Notes: generated from the letters alone by a model not told the origin. Counted from the stretch's first letter, positions 11,040 to 20,317 are shown. The stretch is DNA of 64,000 nt from Paraburkholderia caballeronis (GCF_900104845.1 NZ_FNSR01000001.1:1674001-1738000); one strand, 5' to 3'. Program-made: numbers and translations.

Positions 11040-11762
11040 ATGCGAGTCGGATTGTTCGTCACCTGCCTGATCGACACGATGCGTCCCGAAATCGGGTTTT
11101 CGGCGCTCAAGCTGATCGAGCAGGCCGGTTTCGACGTGATGGTGCCGCCCGCGCAGACCTGCTGCGGACAACCCGCGTACAACTCCGGCGACCGCGCGCT
11201 GGCGCGCGATCTCGCGGAAAAGACGCTGCGCGAATTCGAGCAGTTCGACTACGTCGTCGTGCCGTCGGGCTCGTGCGGCGGGATGGTCCGCGTGCATTAC
11301 GGCGACCTGTTCCGCGACGATCCGGAACTGATGGCGCGCTACGGGCGGCTGCGCGAGCGCGTGTACGAACTGACCGACTTCCTCGTCAACGTCGCGAAGG
11401 TGCAACTCGCGCCAGGCGAGTTCCAGGGGCCGGTCGCGTACCACGACTCGTGCTCGGGACTGCGCGAACTCGGCGTGAAGGCGCAGCCGCGCGCGCTGCT
11501 CGCGCAGCGCGGCGTCGAGGTGACCGAGATGAAGGACTGCGAACACTGCTGCGGTTTCGGCGGCACGTTCGCGGTGAAGTACGGCGACATCTCGACCGCG
11601 ATCGTCGACGAAAAGTGCGCGAACGTGCGCGCGAGCGGCGCGCCGGCCGTCGTGCTCGGCGACCTCGGCTGCATGCTGAACATCGAAGGCCGGCTGCGCC
11701 GCACCGGCGACACGACAACGCGCGTGCTGCATGTCGCGCAGGTGCTGGCCGGCGACGTCTGA
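11040..11762 (+). CDS. lutA: LutA-type Fe-S oxidoreductase subunit (L-lactate utilisation)
   Basis: Member of the YkgE/LutA family, part of the LutABC iron-sulfur system that oxidises L-lactate to pyruvate. The 240-aa product has two CCG-type cysteine-rich domains: CCGQPAYN near residues 40-47 and CCGFGGTFAVKYGDIS near 168. Start is ATG at 11040 behind AAAGGAGCCCTC; codons farther upstream would precede the predicted promoter. It is followed after 81 bp by lutB. The family is clear; substrate specificity follows from the lutAB pair, since related CCG proteins also occur in glycolate oxidases. Confidence 0.9.
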   Translation: MRVGLFVTCLIDTMRPEIGFSALKLIEQAGFDVMVPPAQTCCGQPAYNSGDRALARDLAEKTLREFEQFDYVVVPSGSCGGMVRVHYGDLFRDDPELMARYGRLRERVYELTDFLVNVAKVQLAPGEFQGPVAYHDSCSGLRELGVKAQPRALLAQRGVEVTEMKDCEHCCGFGGTFAVKYGDISTAIVDEKCANVRASGAPAVVLGDLGCMLNIEGRLRRTGDTTTRVLHVAQVLAGDV

Positions 11763-11843
11763 TGCGCGCCATGCCCGCCAGGCCGTTCACGCAGCCGGTT
11801 CGAACCCGGCCCACGCTCCGCTCCCCGACCCGATAGCCCCGCC

Positions 11844-13256
11844 ATGCAAGTCCAATCGATGCAGTTCAAGGCGCGCGCCGGCCAGAAGCTCGCCGACCAG
11901 CGCCTGCAGCAGAACCTGACGAAGCTGTCGACGAAGTTCGTGACGGCCCGCGCCGAAGCGATCGCCGCGATCGATTTTCCGGCGACCCGCGCCGCGCTGA
12001 AGGAACGCCGCAACCGTGCGCTCGACAACCTCGACGTGTGGCTCGAACAGTTCGAGGCGGAGGCGACGCGCCGCGGCGTCACCGTGCTGTATGCGCAGAC
12101 CGCGCGCGACGCCGCGCGGCTCGTCGCGGACATCGCGCGCCGCCACGACGTGCGCAAGGTCATCAAGACGAAGTCGATGGTGTCCGAGGAAATGCAGCTG
12201 AACGCCGTGCTCGCGGAGATGGGCGTCCAGTCGATCGAGACGGACCTCGGCGAGTACATCCTGCAGATCAACGGCAACGAGCCGCCGAGCCACATCATTG
12301 CGCCGGTCGTCCACAAGGATAAGGACGAGATCGCGGACCTGTTCGCGAAAACGCACGCGAAGCCGCGCCTGACCGAGATTCCGGACATGACGCGCGAGGC
12401 GCGCGAAGTGCTGCGGCCGCACTTCCTGTCGGCGGACATGGGCGTGACGGGCGGCAACTTTCTCGTCGCGGAGACCGGCTCGGTCGTGCTGGTCACCAAC
12501 GAAGGCAACGAGGGGATGTGCACGGTGATGCCGCGCGTGCACGTCGCAGTGACCGGCATCGAGAAGGTGCTGCCGACGCTGGAAGACCTCGCGACCGCGA
12601 TGCGCCTGCTGCCGCGCTCGGCGACCGGCCAGGCGACGTCGAACTATTTCTCGGTGCTGACCGGCCCGCGCGGCGCGGACGACAGGGACGGTCCGGAGCA
12701 TATGTACGTGGTGCTCGTCGACGGCGGGCGCACCGGGCTGATCGGCGGCGAGTTCCAGGAGATGCTGCGCTGCATCCGCTGCGGCGCGTGCATGAACCAT
12801 TGTCCGGTGTATCAGAAGGTCGGCGGGCATACCTACGGCTGGGTCTATCCGGGGCCGATGGGATCGGTGCTGACGCCGAGTTACGTCGGGCTCGACAACG
12901 CGCTCGATCTGCCGCAGGCGGCGACCCTGTGCGGCGAATGCAACAGCGTCTGTCCGGTCGGGATTCCGCTGTCGGACCTGCTGCGCAAGCTGCGCGAGAA
13001 ACAGACGGAGCGGCGCCTGCGGCCATGGCGCGAGCGCGCGGCGCTCGCGGTGTGGGGCTGGTTCGCGCTGCACCCGGCCGCGTATTCGGCCGTGACGCGG
13101 CTCGCGGTGCGCGTGCTCGAACGGATGGGCGGCCGCGCGCGGCTGATCCGGCGGCTGCCGCTCGCGCGCGGCTGGACCGACGGCCGCGACCTGCCGGCGC
13201 CGGTCGGGCGCACGTTCCGCGAGTTGTATGCGGCGCAGCGCAGCCATCAGGGCTGA
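11844..13256 (+). CDS. lutB: LutB-type Fe-S protein (L-lactate utilisation)
   Basis: LutB/LldF/YkgF homologue, 470 aa. An N-terminal LUD domain (about 60-290) is followed by a ferredoxin-like pair of [4Fe-4S] motifs: CIRCGACMNHCP from C310 and CGECNSVCPVGIP from C363. The last 100 residues are an Arg/Ala-rich tail typical of the family. It works with LutA in electron transfer from L-lactate oxidation. It starts 81 bp after lutA behind a weak ribosome site. The expected third gene, lutC (a second LUD protein), is not found downstream; the next gene-sized ORF is a short secreted protein. Confidence 0.92.
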   Translation: MQVQSMQFKARAGQKLADQRLQQNLTKLSTKFVTARAEAIAAIDFPATRAALKERRNRALDNLDVWLEQFEAEATRRGVTVLYAQTARDAARLVADIARRHDVRKVIKTKSMVSEEMQLNAVLAEMGVQSIETDLGEYILQINGNEPPSHIIAPVVHKDKDEIADLFAKTHAKPRLTEIPDMTREAREVLRPHFLSADMGVTGGNFLVAETGSVVLVTNEGNEGMCTVMPRVHVAVTGIEKVLPTLEDLATAMRLLPRSATGQATSNYFSVLTGPRGADDRDGPEHMYVVLVDGGRTGLIGGEFQEMLRCIRCGACMNHCPVYQKVGGHTYGWVYPGPMGSVLTPSYVGLDNALDLPQAATLCGECNSVCPVGIPLSDLLRKLREKQTERRLRPWRERAALAVWGWFALHPAAYSAVTRLAVRVLERMGGRARLIRRLPLARGWTDGRDLPAPVGRTFRELYAAQRSHQG

Positions 13257-13446
13257 CTTCCCGCGCGGGTCAGCCGGACGGGCGCGGCAGCGTGCCACGC
13301 GGGTGTGCGCCTTTCCGTCACTGTTTAGTGGCAAGCAACAGTGTGTTCATCTGTACCCGGTTTTTCCCGATTGCGTGAATCTATATCATCTCAATTAGCG
13401 ATAGTGCGCTCAGGCCTGTCGCTCCCCGTCGAGAGAGATCCGCATC

Positions 13447-13680
13447 ATGAGAAAGACAATATCGGTGTACTGGCCACTCGCCGTGATCGTGCCGCTGGCA
13501 GCGATCGCACTGGCCCACGCATGGAATACCGCCGCCGCGCAAATGCCGCTGGCTGCCGACCAGTTGACCGCCGAACTGGCGCGGGCGGTGTCGTACGGCA
13601 TTGTCGGCTCGGACCGCGACGCTGCCGCGTTGAAGGCGATGCCGCACGGCGCGGGTGTGCCGTCGTCGCAAGCCATCTGA
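13447..13680 (+). CDS. Small hypothetical exported protein, 77 aa
   Basis: Not recognised as a known family. The product begins MRKTISVYWPLAVIVPLAA, a Sec-type signal sequence or N-terminal anchor (about residues 7-25), with possible cleavage after the Ala-rich stretch near 31. The mature part has about 45 residues, no cysteine and little charge patterning. A GAGAGAT ribosome site precedes the ATG at 13447. It stands alone between lutB and the phosphatase gene, with 190 bp before and 78 bp after. Signal-peptide shape plus ribosome site favour a real gene, but its length leaves doubt. Confidence 0.5.
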   Translation: MRKTISVYWPLAVIVPLAAIALAHAWNTAAAQMPLAADQLTAELARAVSYGIVGSDRDAAALKAMPHGAGVPSSQAI

Positions 13681-13722
13681 CACGTTTTCTGTCAGCGCCG
13701 GGCGAAGTCTGGCGCGGCTTTG

Positions 13723-13728
13723 TATAAT
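13723..13728 (+). promoter_or_regulatory. Candidate -10 box of the phosphatase gene
   Basis: A perfect TATAAT lies 31 bp before the phosphatase ATG at 13759. No matching -35 was found. It overlaps a possible upstream ATG at 13720, which argues against that start. Confidence 0.45.
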
Positions 13729-13758
13729 CGCGACTCCCACGCTGTGCCCGCCAATACG

Positions 13759-14241
13759 ATGAACATGGTTTCCGTCTGCTTCGTGTGTCTCGGCAACATC
13801 TGCCGTTCGCCGACCGCCGAAGGCGTGATGCGGCGGCTGGTCGCCGACGCGGGCCTGGTGGAGCGGATCGGCGTCGATTCGGCGGGCACCGGTGACTGGC
13901 ACATCGGCGAAGCGCCGGACGAGCGCGCGCGTCAGGCGGCCGGTCGGCGCGGCTACGATCTGTCGGCGTTGCGCGCGCGGCAGATCGATGCCGGCGACTT
14001 CGGGCGCTTCGACCTGGTCGTCGCGATGGACGACGCGAACGTGACCGCGCTGCACCGGGTCTGTCCGCCCGCGCAACGCGAAAAAATAAGATTGCTGATG
14101 GACTTTGCACCGCAAGCCGGTAGCCGCGTAGTGGCCGACCCTTATTTCGGCGGCGCGGCGGGCTTCGAAGCGGTGCTCGACCAGTGCGAAGCGGCCTGCG
14201 CGGGTCTGCTGGACGAACTTCGCGCGCGGCTCGCCGGTTGA
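13759..14241 (+). CDS. Low-molecular-weight protein-tyrosine phosphatase
   Basis: Cytoplasmic phosphatase of the LMW-PTP family, 160 aa (family about 150-160). The P-loop is CLGNICRS with nucleophile C10 and Arg16; the general acid is D127 in DPYFGG near the C-terminus. It lies directly upstream of iscR but with about 155 bp and the IscR promoter between them, so it is transcribed separately. In other bacteria such enzymes act on exopolysaccharide tyrosine kinases or other phosphoproteins; nothing here identifies the partner. ATG at 13765 is a possible alternative start. Confidence 0.93.
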   Translation: MNMVSVCFVCLGNICRSPTAEGVMRRLVADAGLVERIGVDSAGTGDWHIGEAPDERARQAAGRRGYDLSALRARQIDAGDFGRFDLVVAMDDANVTALHRVCPPAQREKIRLLMDFAPQAGSRVVADPYFGGAAGFEAVLDQCEAACAGLLDELRARLAG

Positions 14242-14326
14242 GCTCACAGGGCGCGCGATGGGGCTCGACGGATTCCGCCGGTTTCGCGCTATTCGTCGCC
14301 TGCTTATAACCCGATTCGCACCATGG

Positions 14327-14378
14327 ATACTTGACTAAACTAGTCATGTATTTATACTTGACGAAAATTGTCGAGAAT
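14327..14378 (+). promoter_or_regulatory. iscR promoter with two tandem IscR type-1 boxes
   Basis: Two 25-bp sites at 14327-14351 and 14354-14378 each begin ATACTTGAC and match the E. coli IscR type-1 consensus; they agree with each other at 19 of 25 positions and are centred 27 bp apart. The first contains the perfect dyad TGACTA-AAC-TAGTCA. Promoter boxes are embedded in them: TTGACT (14331-14336) and TATACT (14353-14358), 16 bp apart, giving a start near 14365. Cluster-bound IscR at these sites would occlude RNA polymerase, the known autorepression design. The motif is seen directly; binding is inferred. Confidence 0.88.
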
Positions 14379-14396
14379 TGCGGTTCCCCCTACATC

Positions 14397-14930
14397 ATGA
14401 GACTCACCACGAAAGGCCGTTTCGCCGTCACGGCGATGATCGACCTGGCACTGCGCCAGGAGCAGGGCCCGGTGACGCTTGCGGGTATCAGCCAGCGCCA
14501 GCACATTTCGCTGTCCTACCTCGAACAGTTGTTCGGCAAGCTGCGCCGCCATGAAATCGTCGAGTCGGTCCGCGGACCGGGTGGCGGGTACAACCTCGCG
14601 CGCCGCGCGGAGGACGTGACCGTCGCGGACATCATCATCGCGGTGGACGAGCCGCTCGACGCGACGCAGTGCGGCGGCAAGGGCGCCTGCGAAGGGACCA
14701 AGCAGCACGACGGCCACTGCATGACGCACGAGCTGTGGTCGACGCTGAACCAGAAGATGGTCGAGTACCTCGATTCGGTGTCGCTGAAGGATCTGGTCGA
14801 TCAGCAGCGCGCGAAAGAGGGTGCCGCGCCGACGGTGCTGCGCGACCGCCGCGCGGAGGCGCCGGCCGTCGAGCCGGTGCGCACGGTGCCGAAGGGGCCG
14901 AACTCCATCTTCAACATGGCGGGTTCCTGA
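14397..14930 (+). CDS. iscR: Fe-S cluster regulator IscR
   Basis: Rrf2-family [2Fe-2S] transcription factor that senses cluster supply and represses the isc operon. 177 aa, with a winged helix (MRLTTKGRFAVTAMIDLALR onward) and ligands C92, C98, C108 and H111. E. coli has C92/C98/C104/H107, so the loop between the second and third cysteines is four residues longer here. Start is ATG at 14397; an in-frame ATG at 14331 lies inside the -35 box and cannot be used. First gene of iscR-S-U-A, 61 bp before iscS. Confidence 0.97.
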   Translation: MRLTTKGRFAVTAMIDLALRQEQGPVTLAGISQRQHISLSYLEQLFGKLRRHEIVESVRGPGGGYNLARRAEDVTVADIIIAVDEPLDATQCGGKGACEGTKQHDGHCMTHELWSTLNQKMVEYLDSVSLKDLVDQQRAKEGAAPTVLRDRRAEAPAVEPVRTVPKGPNSIFNMAGS

Positions 14931-14991
14931 GCGCGACACGCGCGCGGACCACGAGCAGGCAGAGCAATACACAGATTCCCCGGAGCGATAG

Positions 14992-16215
14992 ATGAATAAC
15001 GACATTCCCCACCTGCCCATCTACATGGACTACAGCGCGACGACGCCGGTCGATCCGCGCGTGGTGGACAAGATGATTCCGTACCTGCGCGAGCAGTTCG
15101 GCAATCCGGCGTCGCGCAGCCACTCGTACGGCTGGGCCGCGGAGCATGCGGTCGAGGAAGCGCGCGAGAACGTCGCGAAGCTGGTGAACGCCGACCCGCG
15201 CGAAATCATCTGGACCTCCGGCGCGACCGAATCGGACAATCTCGCGATCAAGGGCGCCGCGCACTTCTACAAGAGCCGCGGCAAGCACGTCATCACCGTG
15301 AAGACCGAGCACAAGGCCGTGCTGGACACCTGCCGCGAGCTGGAGCGCGAAGGATTCGAGGTCACGTATCTGGACGTGAAGCCCGACGGCCTGCTCGACC
15401 TCGACGTGTTCAAGGCCGCGCTGCGAGCGGACACGATCCTCGTTTCCGTGATGCACGTGAACAACGAGATCGGCGTGATCCAGGATATCGAGACGATCGG
15501 CGAGATCTGCCGCGAGAAGGGCATCATCTTCCACGTCGACGCCGCGCAGTCCACCGGCAAGGCGGAAATCGACCTGCAGAAGCTGAAGGTCGACCTGATG
15601 TCGTTCTCCGCGCACAAGACCTATGGGCCGAAGGGCATCGGCGCGCTGTACGTGCGCCGCAAGCCGCGCGTGCGCATCGAGGCGCAGATGCACGGCGGCG
15701 GCCACGAGCGCGGCATGCGCTCGGGCACGCTCGCGACGCACCAGATCGTCGGCATGGGCGAGGCGTTCCGCATCGCGCGCGAAGAGATGGCGACCGAGAA
15801 CGAGCGCATCCGGATGCTGCGCGACCGCCTGCTGCGCGGCCTCACCGAGATGGAAGAGGTCTACGTGAACGGCGACATGGAACAGCGCGTGCCGCACAAC
15901 CTGAACATCAGCTTCAACTTCGTCGAAGGCGAATCGCTGATCATGGCGGTGAAGGACGTCGCGGTGTCGTCGGGTTCGGCGTGCACGTCGGCGTCGCTGG
16001 AGCCGTCGTACGTGCTGCGCGCGCTCGGCCGCAACGACGAACTCGCGCACAGCTCGATCCGCTTCACGGTCGGCCGCTTCACGACCGAGCAGGAAGTCGA
16101 TTACGTCGTGAACCTGCTGAAGACGAAGATCGGGAAGCTGCGCGACCTGTCGCCGTTGTGGGAGATGCACAAGGACGGCGTCGATCTTTCGACGATCCAG
16201 TGGGCCGCGCACTGA
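14992..16215 (+). CDS. iscS: Cysteine desulfurase IscS
   Basis: PLP enzyme that takes sulfur from L-cysteine as a persulfide and passes it to IscU and other acceptors. 407 aa, against 404 in E. coli. The PLP lysine is K209 ([10 protein letters not shown]) and the mobile catalytic loop carries C331 ([13 protein letters not shown]). Start is ATG at 14992 behind CGGAGCGATAG. It lies between iscR and iscU, 87 bp before the latter. All catalytic features are present. Confidence 0.98.
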   Translation: MNNDIPHLPIYMDYSATTPVDPRVVDKMIPYLREQFGNPASRSHSYGWAAEHAVEEARENVAKLVNADPREIIWTSGATESDNLAIKGAAHFYKSRGKHVITVKTEHKAVLDTCRELEREGFEVTYLDVKPDGLLDLDVFKAALRADTILVSVMHVNNEIGVIQDIETIGEICREKGIIFHVDAAQSTGKAEIDLQKLKVDLMSFSAHKTYGPKGIGALYVRRKPRVRIEAQMHGGGHERGMRSGTLATHQIVGMGEAFRIAREEMATENERIRMLRDRLLRGLTEMEEVYVNGDMEQRVPHNLNISFNFVEGESLIMAVKDVAVSSGSACTSASLEPSYVLRALGRNDELAHSSIRFTVGRFTTEQEVDYVVNLLKTKIGKLRDLSPLWEMHKDGVDLSTIQWAAH

Positions 16216-16302
16216 CGCGCCGCGCGGATAAGCGCATATAACCTCGACCCGGCCGCAGCGCACCGGTTGCCGCGCGGCCAGCAACGAATCAAGGAGTTGA
16301 TC

Positions 16303-16722
16303 ATGGCATATAGCGACAAGGTTCTGGACCACTACGAAAACCCGCGCAACGTCGGTTCGTTCTCGAAGGACGACGACGCGGTCGGCACGGGCATGGTCGG
16401 TGCGCCCGCGTGCGGCGACGTGATGAAGCTGCAGATCCGCGTCGGCGCGGACGGCGTGATCGAGGACGCGAAGTTCAAGACCTACGGCTGCGGCTCGGCG
16501 ATCGCGTCCAGCTCGCTCGTCACCGAATGGGTGAAGGGCAAGACGCTCGACGAAGCGATGTCGATCAAGAACACGCAGATCGCGGAAGAACTCGCGCTGC
16601 CGCCGGTGAAGATCCACTGCTCGATCCTCGCGGAAGACGCGATCAAGGCGGCGGTCGCCGACTATCGCCAGCGTCATGCCGAAACCGCGGAAGCGGCTGG
16701 CGACGCGAAGGCGACGGCCTGA
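16303..16722 (+). CDS. iscU: Fe-S cluster scaffold protein IscU
   Basis: Scaffold on which [2Fe-2S] clusters are assembled from IscS sulfur and iron before HscA/HscB-driven transfer. 139 aa. Cluster ligands are C37, C63 and C106, with the labilising D39 (PACGDVM) and H105. The HscA recognition motif LPPVK is intact at 99-103, immediately before the last Cys. Start is ATG at 16303 behind AAGGAG. iscA follows after 151 bp. Confidence 0.98.
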   Translation: MAYSDKVLDHYENPRNVGSFSKDDDAVGTGMVGAPACGDVMKLQIRVGADGVIEDAKFKTYGCGSAIASSSLVTEWVKGKTLDEAMSIKNTQIAEELALPPVKIHCSILAEDAIKAAVADYRQRHAETAEAAGDAKATA

Positions 16723-16873
16723 GCGCAGTGGCGGTAGCGACAGGGGCGGCGCAGCGCACGGCGATGCGCCGCGGGATTAACGACTTGGAATGCAGGCAGG
16801 CTCGCGCGGCCGCGTCGCCGGCCGGACCGGAAGGCTGGTCCGGAGCGACGGTGCGCAGCGCGACGGAAACGCT

Positions 16874-17197
16874 ATGGCAATTACGTTGACGGAAAAGGCG
16901 GCACAGCACGTGCAGAAGTATCTGACGCGACGCGGCAAGGGCGTCGGGTTGCGGCTCGGCGTGCGTACCACGGGCTGTTCGGGGCTCGCGTACAAGCTCG
17001 AATACGTTGACGAACTCGCGACCGAGGACGAGGTGTACGAGAGCCACGGCGTGAAGGTCGTCGTGGACCCGAAGAGTCTCGCGTACATCGACGGCACCGA
17101 ACTCGACTTCGTGCGCGAAGGGCTGAACGAAGGCTTTCGCTTCAACAATCCGAACGTGAAGGACGAGTGCGGTTGCGGCGAGTCCTTCCGCGTTTGA
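16874..17197 (+). CDS. iscA: A-type Fe-S carrier IscA
   Basis: HesB/IscA-family carrier that accepts clusters or iron and delivers them to apoproteins. The 107-aa length equals E. coli IscA, and the three conserved cysteines fall at exactly C35, C99 and C101 (TGCSG and CGCGES). Start is ATG at 16874; the upstream in-frame extension to 16790 is Arg-rich and unlike the family. The ribosome site is weak. A strong terminator begins 18 bp after the stop, separating iscRSUA from hscB. Confidence 0.97.
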   Translation: MAITLTEKAAQHVQKYLTRRGKGVGLRLGVRTTGCSGLAYKLEYVDELATEDEVYESHGVKVVVDPKSLAYIDGTELDFVREGLNEGFRFNNPNVKDECGCGESFRV

Positions 17198-17215
17198 GTC
17201 CGCGCGAGAGCGGTG

Positions 17216-17240
17216 AAAAGGCGGCCTGTGCCGCCTTTTT
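17216..17240 (+). terminator. Intrinsic terminator inside the isc operon, between iscA and hscB
   Basis: AAAAGGCGGC (17216-17225), loop CTGT and GCCGCCTTTT (17230-17239), ending in five T's: a 10-bp stem with A- and T-tracts, a textbook terminator. All flanking genes run rightward, so it lies within a co-directional cluster. It should reduce hscB-hscA-fdx-iscX expression relative to iscRSUA unless read through or bypassed by a second promoter. Confidence 0.85.
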
Positions 17241-17302
17241 GATTTTGACGGGGCGCGCCGCGCACGACGCGCGGCGCGCCCGCTGACCGGCGCTAGATTC
17301 CG

Positions 17303-17839
17303 ATGGCTTCGCTTTCCTCGTTGTCCGATAGTCACTTCGTGCTGTTCGGCCTGCCCGAGCAGTTCGCGCTCGACGCCGGCGCGCTCGACCACGCGTATCG
17401 CACCGTGCAGTCGCAGGTGCATCCGGACCGCTTCGCGGCGGCCGGCGACGCGCAGAAGCGCGTTGCGATGCAGTGGGCGACGCGCGCGAACGAGGCGTAC
17501 CAGACGCTGCGCGATCCGCTCAAGCGCGCGATCTACCTGCTGCATCTGCGCGGGATCGACGTCGGCGCGGAGAACAACACCGCGATGGAGCCCGCGTTCC
17601 TGATGCAGCAGATGGAATGGCGCGAGGCGATCGAGGACGCGGTCGGCGCGAAGAACGTGGGTGCGCTCGACACGCTCGCCGCCGAATTGCGCGACGAAAC
17701 GCGCGCGCGCTTCGCGAAGCTCGCCGCGCTGCTCGACAGCGGCTCGAACCAGCCGGCGGCGGAAGCGGTGCGGCAACTGATGTTCATCGAGCGCGTCGGC
17801 GGCGAGATCGACACGCAGATCGAGCGTCTCGAAGGCTGA
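17303..17839 (+). CDS. hscB: Co-chaperone HscB
   Basis: J-domain co-chaperone that brings IscU to HscA and stimulates its ATPase. 178 aa. The J domain (about 10-80) has HPD at H40-P41-D42, and the C-terminal three-helix IscU-binding domain (about 95-178) contains the family segment [15 protein letters not shown]. Start is ATG at 17303, 63 bp after the internal terminator; the ribosome site is weak. hscA follows after 102 bp. Confidence 0.96.
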   Translation: MASLSSLSDSHFVLFGLPEQFALDAGALDHAYRTVQSQVHPDRFAAAGDAQKRVAMQWATRANEAYQTLRDPLKRAIYLLHLRGIDVGAENNTAMEPAFLMQQMEWREAIEDAVGAKNVGALDTLAAELRDETRARFAKLAALLDSGSNQPAAEAVRQLMFIERVGGEIDTQIERLEG

Positions 17840-17941
17840 ACGCCGCGCAGGGACGCGTAAAAGCGCGCAAAAGCGCGCAGAAACGGCCGGCAACGACACG
17901 CACAACAGGTTAAAGGCCGCAAGGCCTGGAAAAGATCACAG

Positions 17942-19813
17942 ATGGCTTTACTGCAAATCTCCGAACCCGGCATGGCGCCGGCGCCGCACCAGCGGCGGCT
18001 TGCCGTCGGCATCGACCTCGGCACGACGAACTCGCTGGTCGCCGCGGTGCGCAGCGGCGTGCCCGACGTGCTGCCCGACGAGGACGGCAACCTGCTGCTG
18101 CCGTCGGTCGTGCGTTATCTCGCGAATGGCGGCCGGCGCATCGGCCACGCGGCGAAAGCCGAGGCGGCGACCGATCCGCGCAACACGATCGTGTCGGTGA
18201 AGCGGTTCATGGGCCGCGGCAAGGCCGACGTCGAAGGCGCGCAGAACGCGCCGTACGATTTCGTCGATGCGCCCGGCATGGTGCAGATCCGCACGATCGA
18301 CGGCGTGAAGAGCCCGGTCGAGGTGTCGGCCGAAATCCTCGCGACGCTGCGCTACCGCGCGGAAGACACGCTCGGCGACGAACTGGTCGGCGCGGTGATC
18401 ACGGTGCCCGCGTATTTCGACGACGCGCAGCGCCAGGCGACGAAGGACGCCGCGCGTCTCGCGGGCCTGAACGTGCTGCGCCTGCTGAACGAGCCGACCG
18501 CGGCCGCGATCGCCTACGGCCTCGACAACGGCGCGGAAGGGCTTTATGCGGTGTACGACCTCGGCGGCGGCACGTTCGACCTGTCGATCCTGAAGCTGAC
18601 GAAGGGCGTATTCGAAGTGCTCGCGGCGGGCGGCGACTCGGCGCTCGGCGGCGACGACTTCGACCACGCGCTGTTTCGCTACGCGCTCGCGGAAAGCGGG
18701 CTGGACGCGGCGACGCTCGCGCCGGAGGACGTGCGCCTGCTGCTCGACCGCGTGCGCGACGCGAAGGAGGCGCTGTCGTCCGCGCCGCAGGTTTCGCTGG
18801 ACGTCACGCTGTCGACCGGCGCGCATATCGCGCTGACGATCGACGAAGCGCGTTTCGAGACGCTCACGCAGGACCTCGTGCAGCGCACGCTGACGCCCAC
18901 GCGCAAGGCGCTGCGCGACGCGAAGGTGACGCCTGCGGACGTGAAGGGCGTCGTGCTGGTCGGCGGCGCGACGCGGATGCCGGTGATCCGCCGCGCGGTC
19001 GAGGCGTTTTTCGGCCAGCCGCCGCTGACGAACCTGAACCCGGACCAGGTCGTCGCGCTCGGCGCGGCGATCCAGGCGGACCTGCTCGCGGGCAATCGCG
19101 GCGGCGACGACGACTGGCTGCTGCTCGACGTGATCCCGCTGTCGCTCGGCGTCGAGACGATGGGCGGCCTCGTCGAGAAGATCATCCCGCGCAATTCGAC
19201 GATTCCGGTCGCGCGCGCGCAGGACTTCACGACCTTCAAGGACGGCCAGACCGCGATGGCGATCCACGTCGTGCAGGGCGAACGCGAACTGGTGTCCGAC
19301 TGCCGCTCGCTCGCGCGCTTCGAGTTGCGCGGCATTCCGCCGATGGCGGCGGGCGCCGCGCGCATCCGCGTCACCTATCAGGTCGATGCGGACGGGCTGC
19401 TGTCGGTGTTCGCGCGCGAGCAGCAGTCGGGCGTCGAGGCGTCGGTGGTCGTGAAGCCGTCGTACGGTCTCGCGGACGACGACATCGCGAAGATGCTCGA
19501 AGACAGCTTCAAGACCGCCGAGGTCGACATGCGCGCGCGCGCATTGCGCGAGGCGCAGGTCGAAGCGCAGCGGCTGCTCGAAGCGACCGGCGCGGCGCTC
19601 GCGGCGGACGGCGAACTGCTCGACGCGGCCGAACGCGCGCAGCTCGACGCGTTGATCGATGCGCTGCGCGCGGTCGCGCAAAGCGACGACGCGGACGCGG
19701 TCGAGGCGGCGACCAAGGCGCTGTCCGCCGGCACTGACGAGTTTGCCGCGCGCCGGATGAACAAGGGCATCCGCCGCGCGCTCGCGGGCCGCAAGCTCGA
19801 CGAGATCGGCTGA
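17942..19813 (+). CDS. hscA: Hsp70-type chaperone HscA
   Basis: Specialised Hsp70 that binds the IscU LPPVK motif and drives cluster transfer with ATP. 623 aa (E. coli 616). The ATPase domain begins after an 18-residue leader with [11 protein letters not shown] and contains the phosphate-2 motif [12 protein letters not shown] and the adenosine-site [12 protein letters not shown]; the interdomain linker is followed by the beta substrate domain and a helical lid. It lies between hscB and fdx. The ribosome site GGAAAAGATC is acceptable. Confidence 0.97.
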   Translation: MALLQISEPGMAPAPHQRRLAVGIDLGTTNSLVAAVRSGVPDVLPDEDGNLLLPSVVRYLANGGRRIGHAAKAEAATDPRNTIVSVKRFMGRGKADVEGAQNAPYDFVDAPGMVQIRTIDGVKSPVEVSAEILATLRYRAEDTLGDELVGAVITVPAYFDDAQRQATKDAARLAGLNVLRLLNEPTAAAIAYGLDNGAEGLYAVYDLGGGTFDLSILKLTKGVFEVLAAGGDSALGGDDFDHALFRYALAESGLDAATLAPEDVRLLLDRVRDAKEALSSAPQVSLDVTLSTGAHIALTIDEARFETLTQDLVQRTLTPTRKALRDAKVTPADVKGVVLVGGATRMPVIRRAVEAFFGQPPLTNLNPDQVVALGAAIQADLLAGNRGGDDDWLLLDVIPLSLGVETMGGLVEKIIPRNSTIPVARAQDFTTFKDGQTAMAIHVVQGERELVSDCRSLARFELRGIPPMAAGAARIRVTYQVDADGLLSVFAREQQSGVEASVVVKPSYGLADDDIAKMLEDSFKTAEVDMRARALREAQVEAQRLLEATGAALAADGELLDAAERAQLDALIDALRAVAQSDDADAVEAATKALSAGTDEFAARRMNKGIRRALAGRKLDEIG

Positions 19814-19951
19814 CGCGGGGCCGCCCGCAGGCGGCGTCGCGCTGCGTGCTTTCCCGATGCAGCAAACCGCGCGACGCCAGTAGAATGAAGCGCATGCGAA
19901 AGCCGACGGCCGCATGCGCTCGACATGCAGTTATTTGATACGGATTTCACA

Positions 19952-20293
19952 ATGCCTCAAATCGTGGTGCTGCCTCACGTCGAACTGTGTCCGGAAGGTG
20001 CGGTGATCGAAGCGACGCCGGGCGAAAGCGTGTGCGACGCGCTGCTTACGCACGGCATCGAGATCGAGCATGCGTGCGAGAAGTCGTGCGCGTGCACGAC
20101 CTGTCACGTGATCGTGCGCGAAGGATTCGACGCGCTGGAGCCGTCCGAGGAAAACGAGGACGATCTGCTCGACAAGGCGTGGGGGCTGGAGCCGACGTCG
20201 CGTCTGTCGTGCCAGGCGCTCGTGCCGGCGGACTCGGACCTCGTGGTCGAGATTCCGCGCTACTCGATCAACCATGCGAAAGAAAACCACTAA
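19952..20293 (+). CDS. fdx: ISC-type [2Fe-2S] ferredoxin
   Basis: Adrenodoxin-like ferredoxin that supplies electrons for cluster assembly by IscS/IscU. 113 aa. Cluster ligands match E. coli numbering: C42, C48, C51 and C87, with an extra C46 in ACEKSCACTTC as in E. coli. Start is ATG at 19952 (MPQIVVLPH); an ATG at 19925 would add nine residues not found in the family. iscX follows after 24 bp. Confidence 0.97.
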   Translation: MPQIVVLPHVELCPEGAVIEATPGESVCDALLTHGIEIEHACEKSCACTTCHVIVREGFDALEPSEENEDDLLDKAWGLEPTSRLSCQALVPADSDLVVEIPRYSINHAKENH

Positions 20294-20317
20294 GACATCC
20301 ACAGGAGCGTGCCAGCC

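Noticed and set aside
13257..13446. Possible lutC remnant after lutB
   Set aside because: Only 190 bp, with no LUD-domain-like segment in any frame; far too short for lutC.
13720..13758. Upstream ATG start for the phosphatase
   Set aside because: It overlaps the TATAAT box at 13723-13728, so it would not be transcribed, and the N-terminal extension is unlike the family.
14331..14396. Earlier ATG start for iscR
   Set aside because: It lies within the -35 box and the first IscR site; known IscR proteins begin MRLTTKGR.
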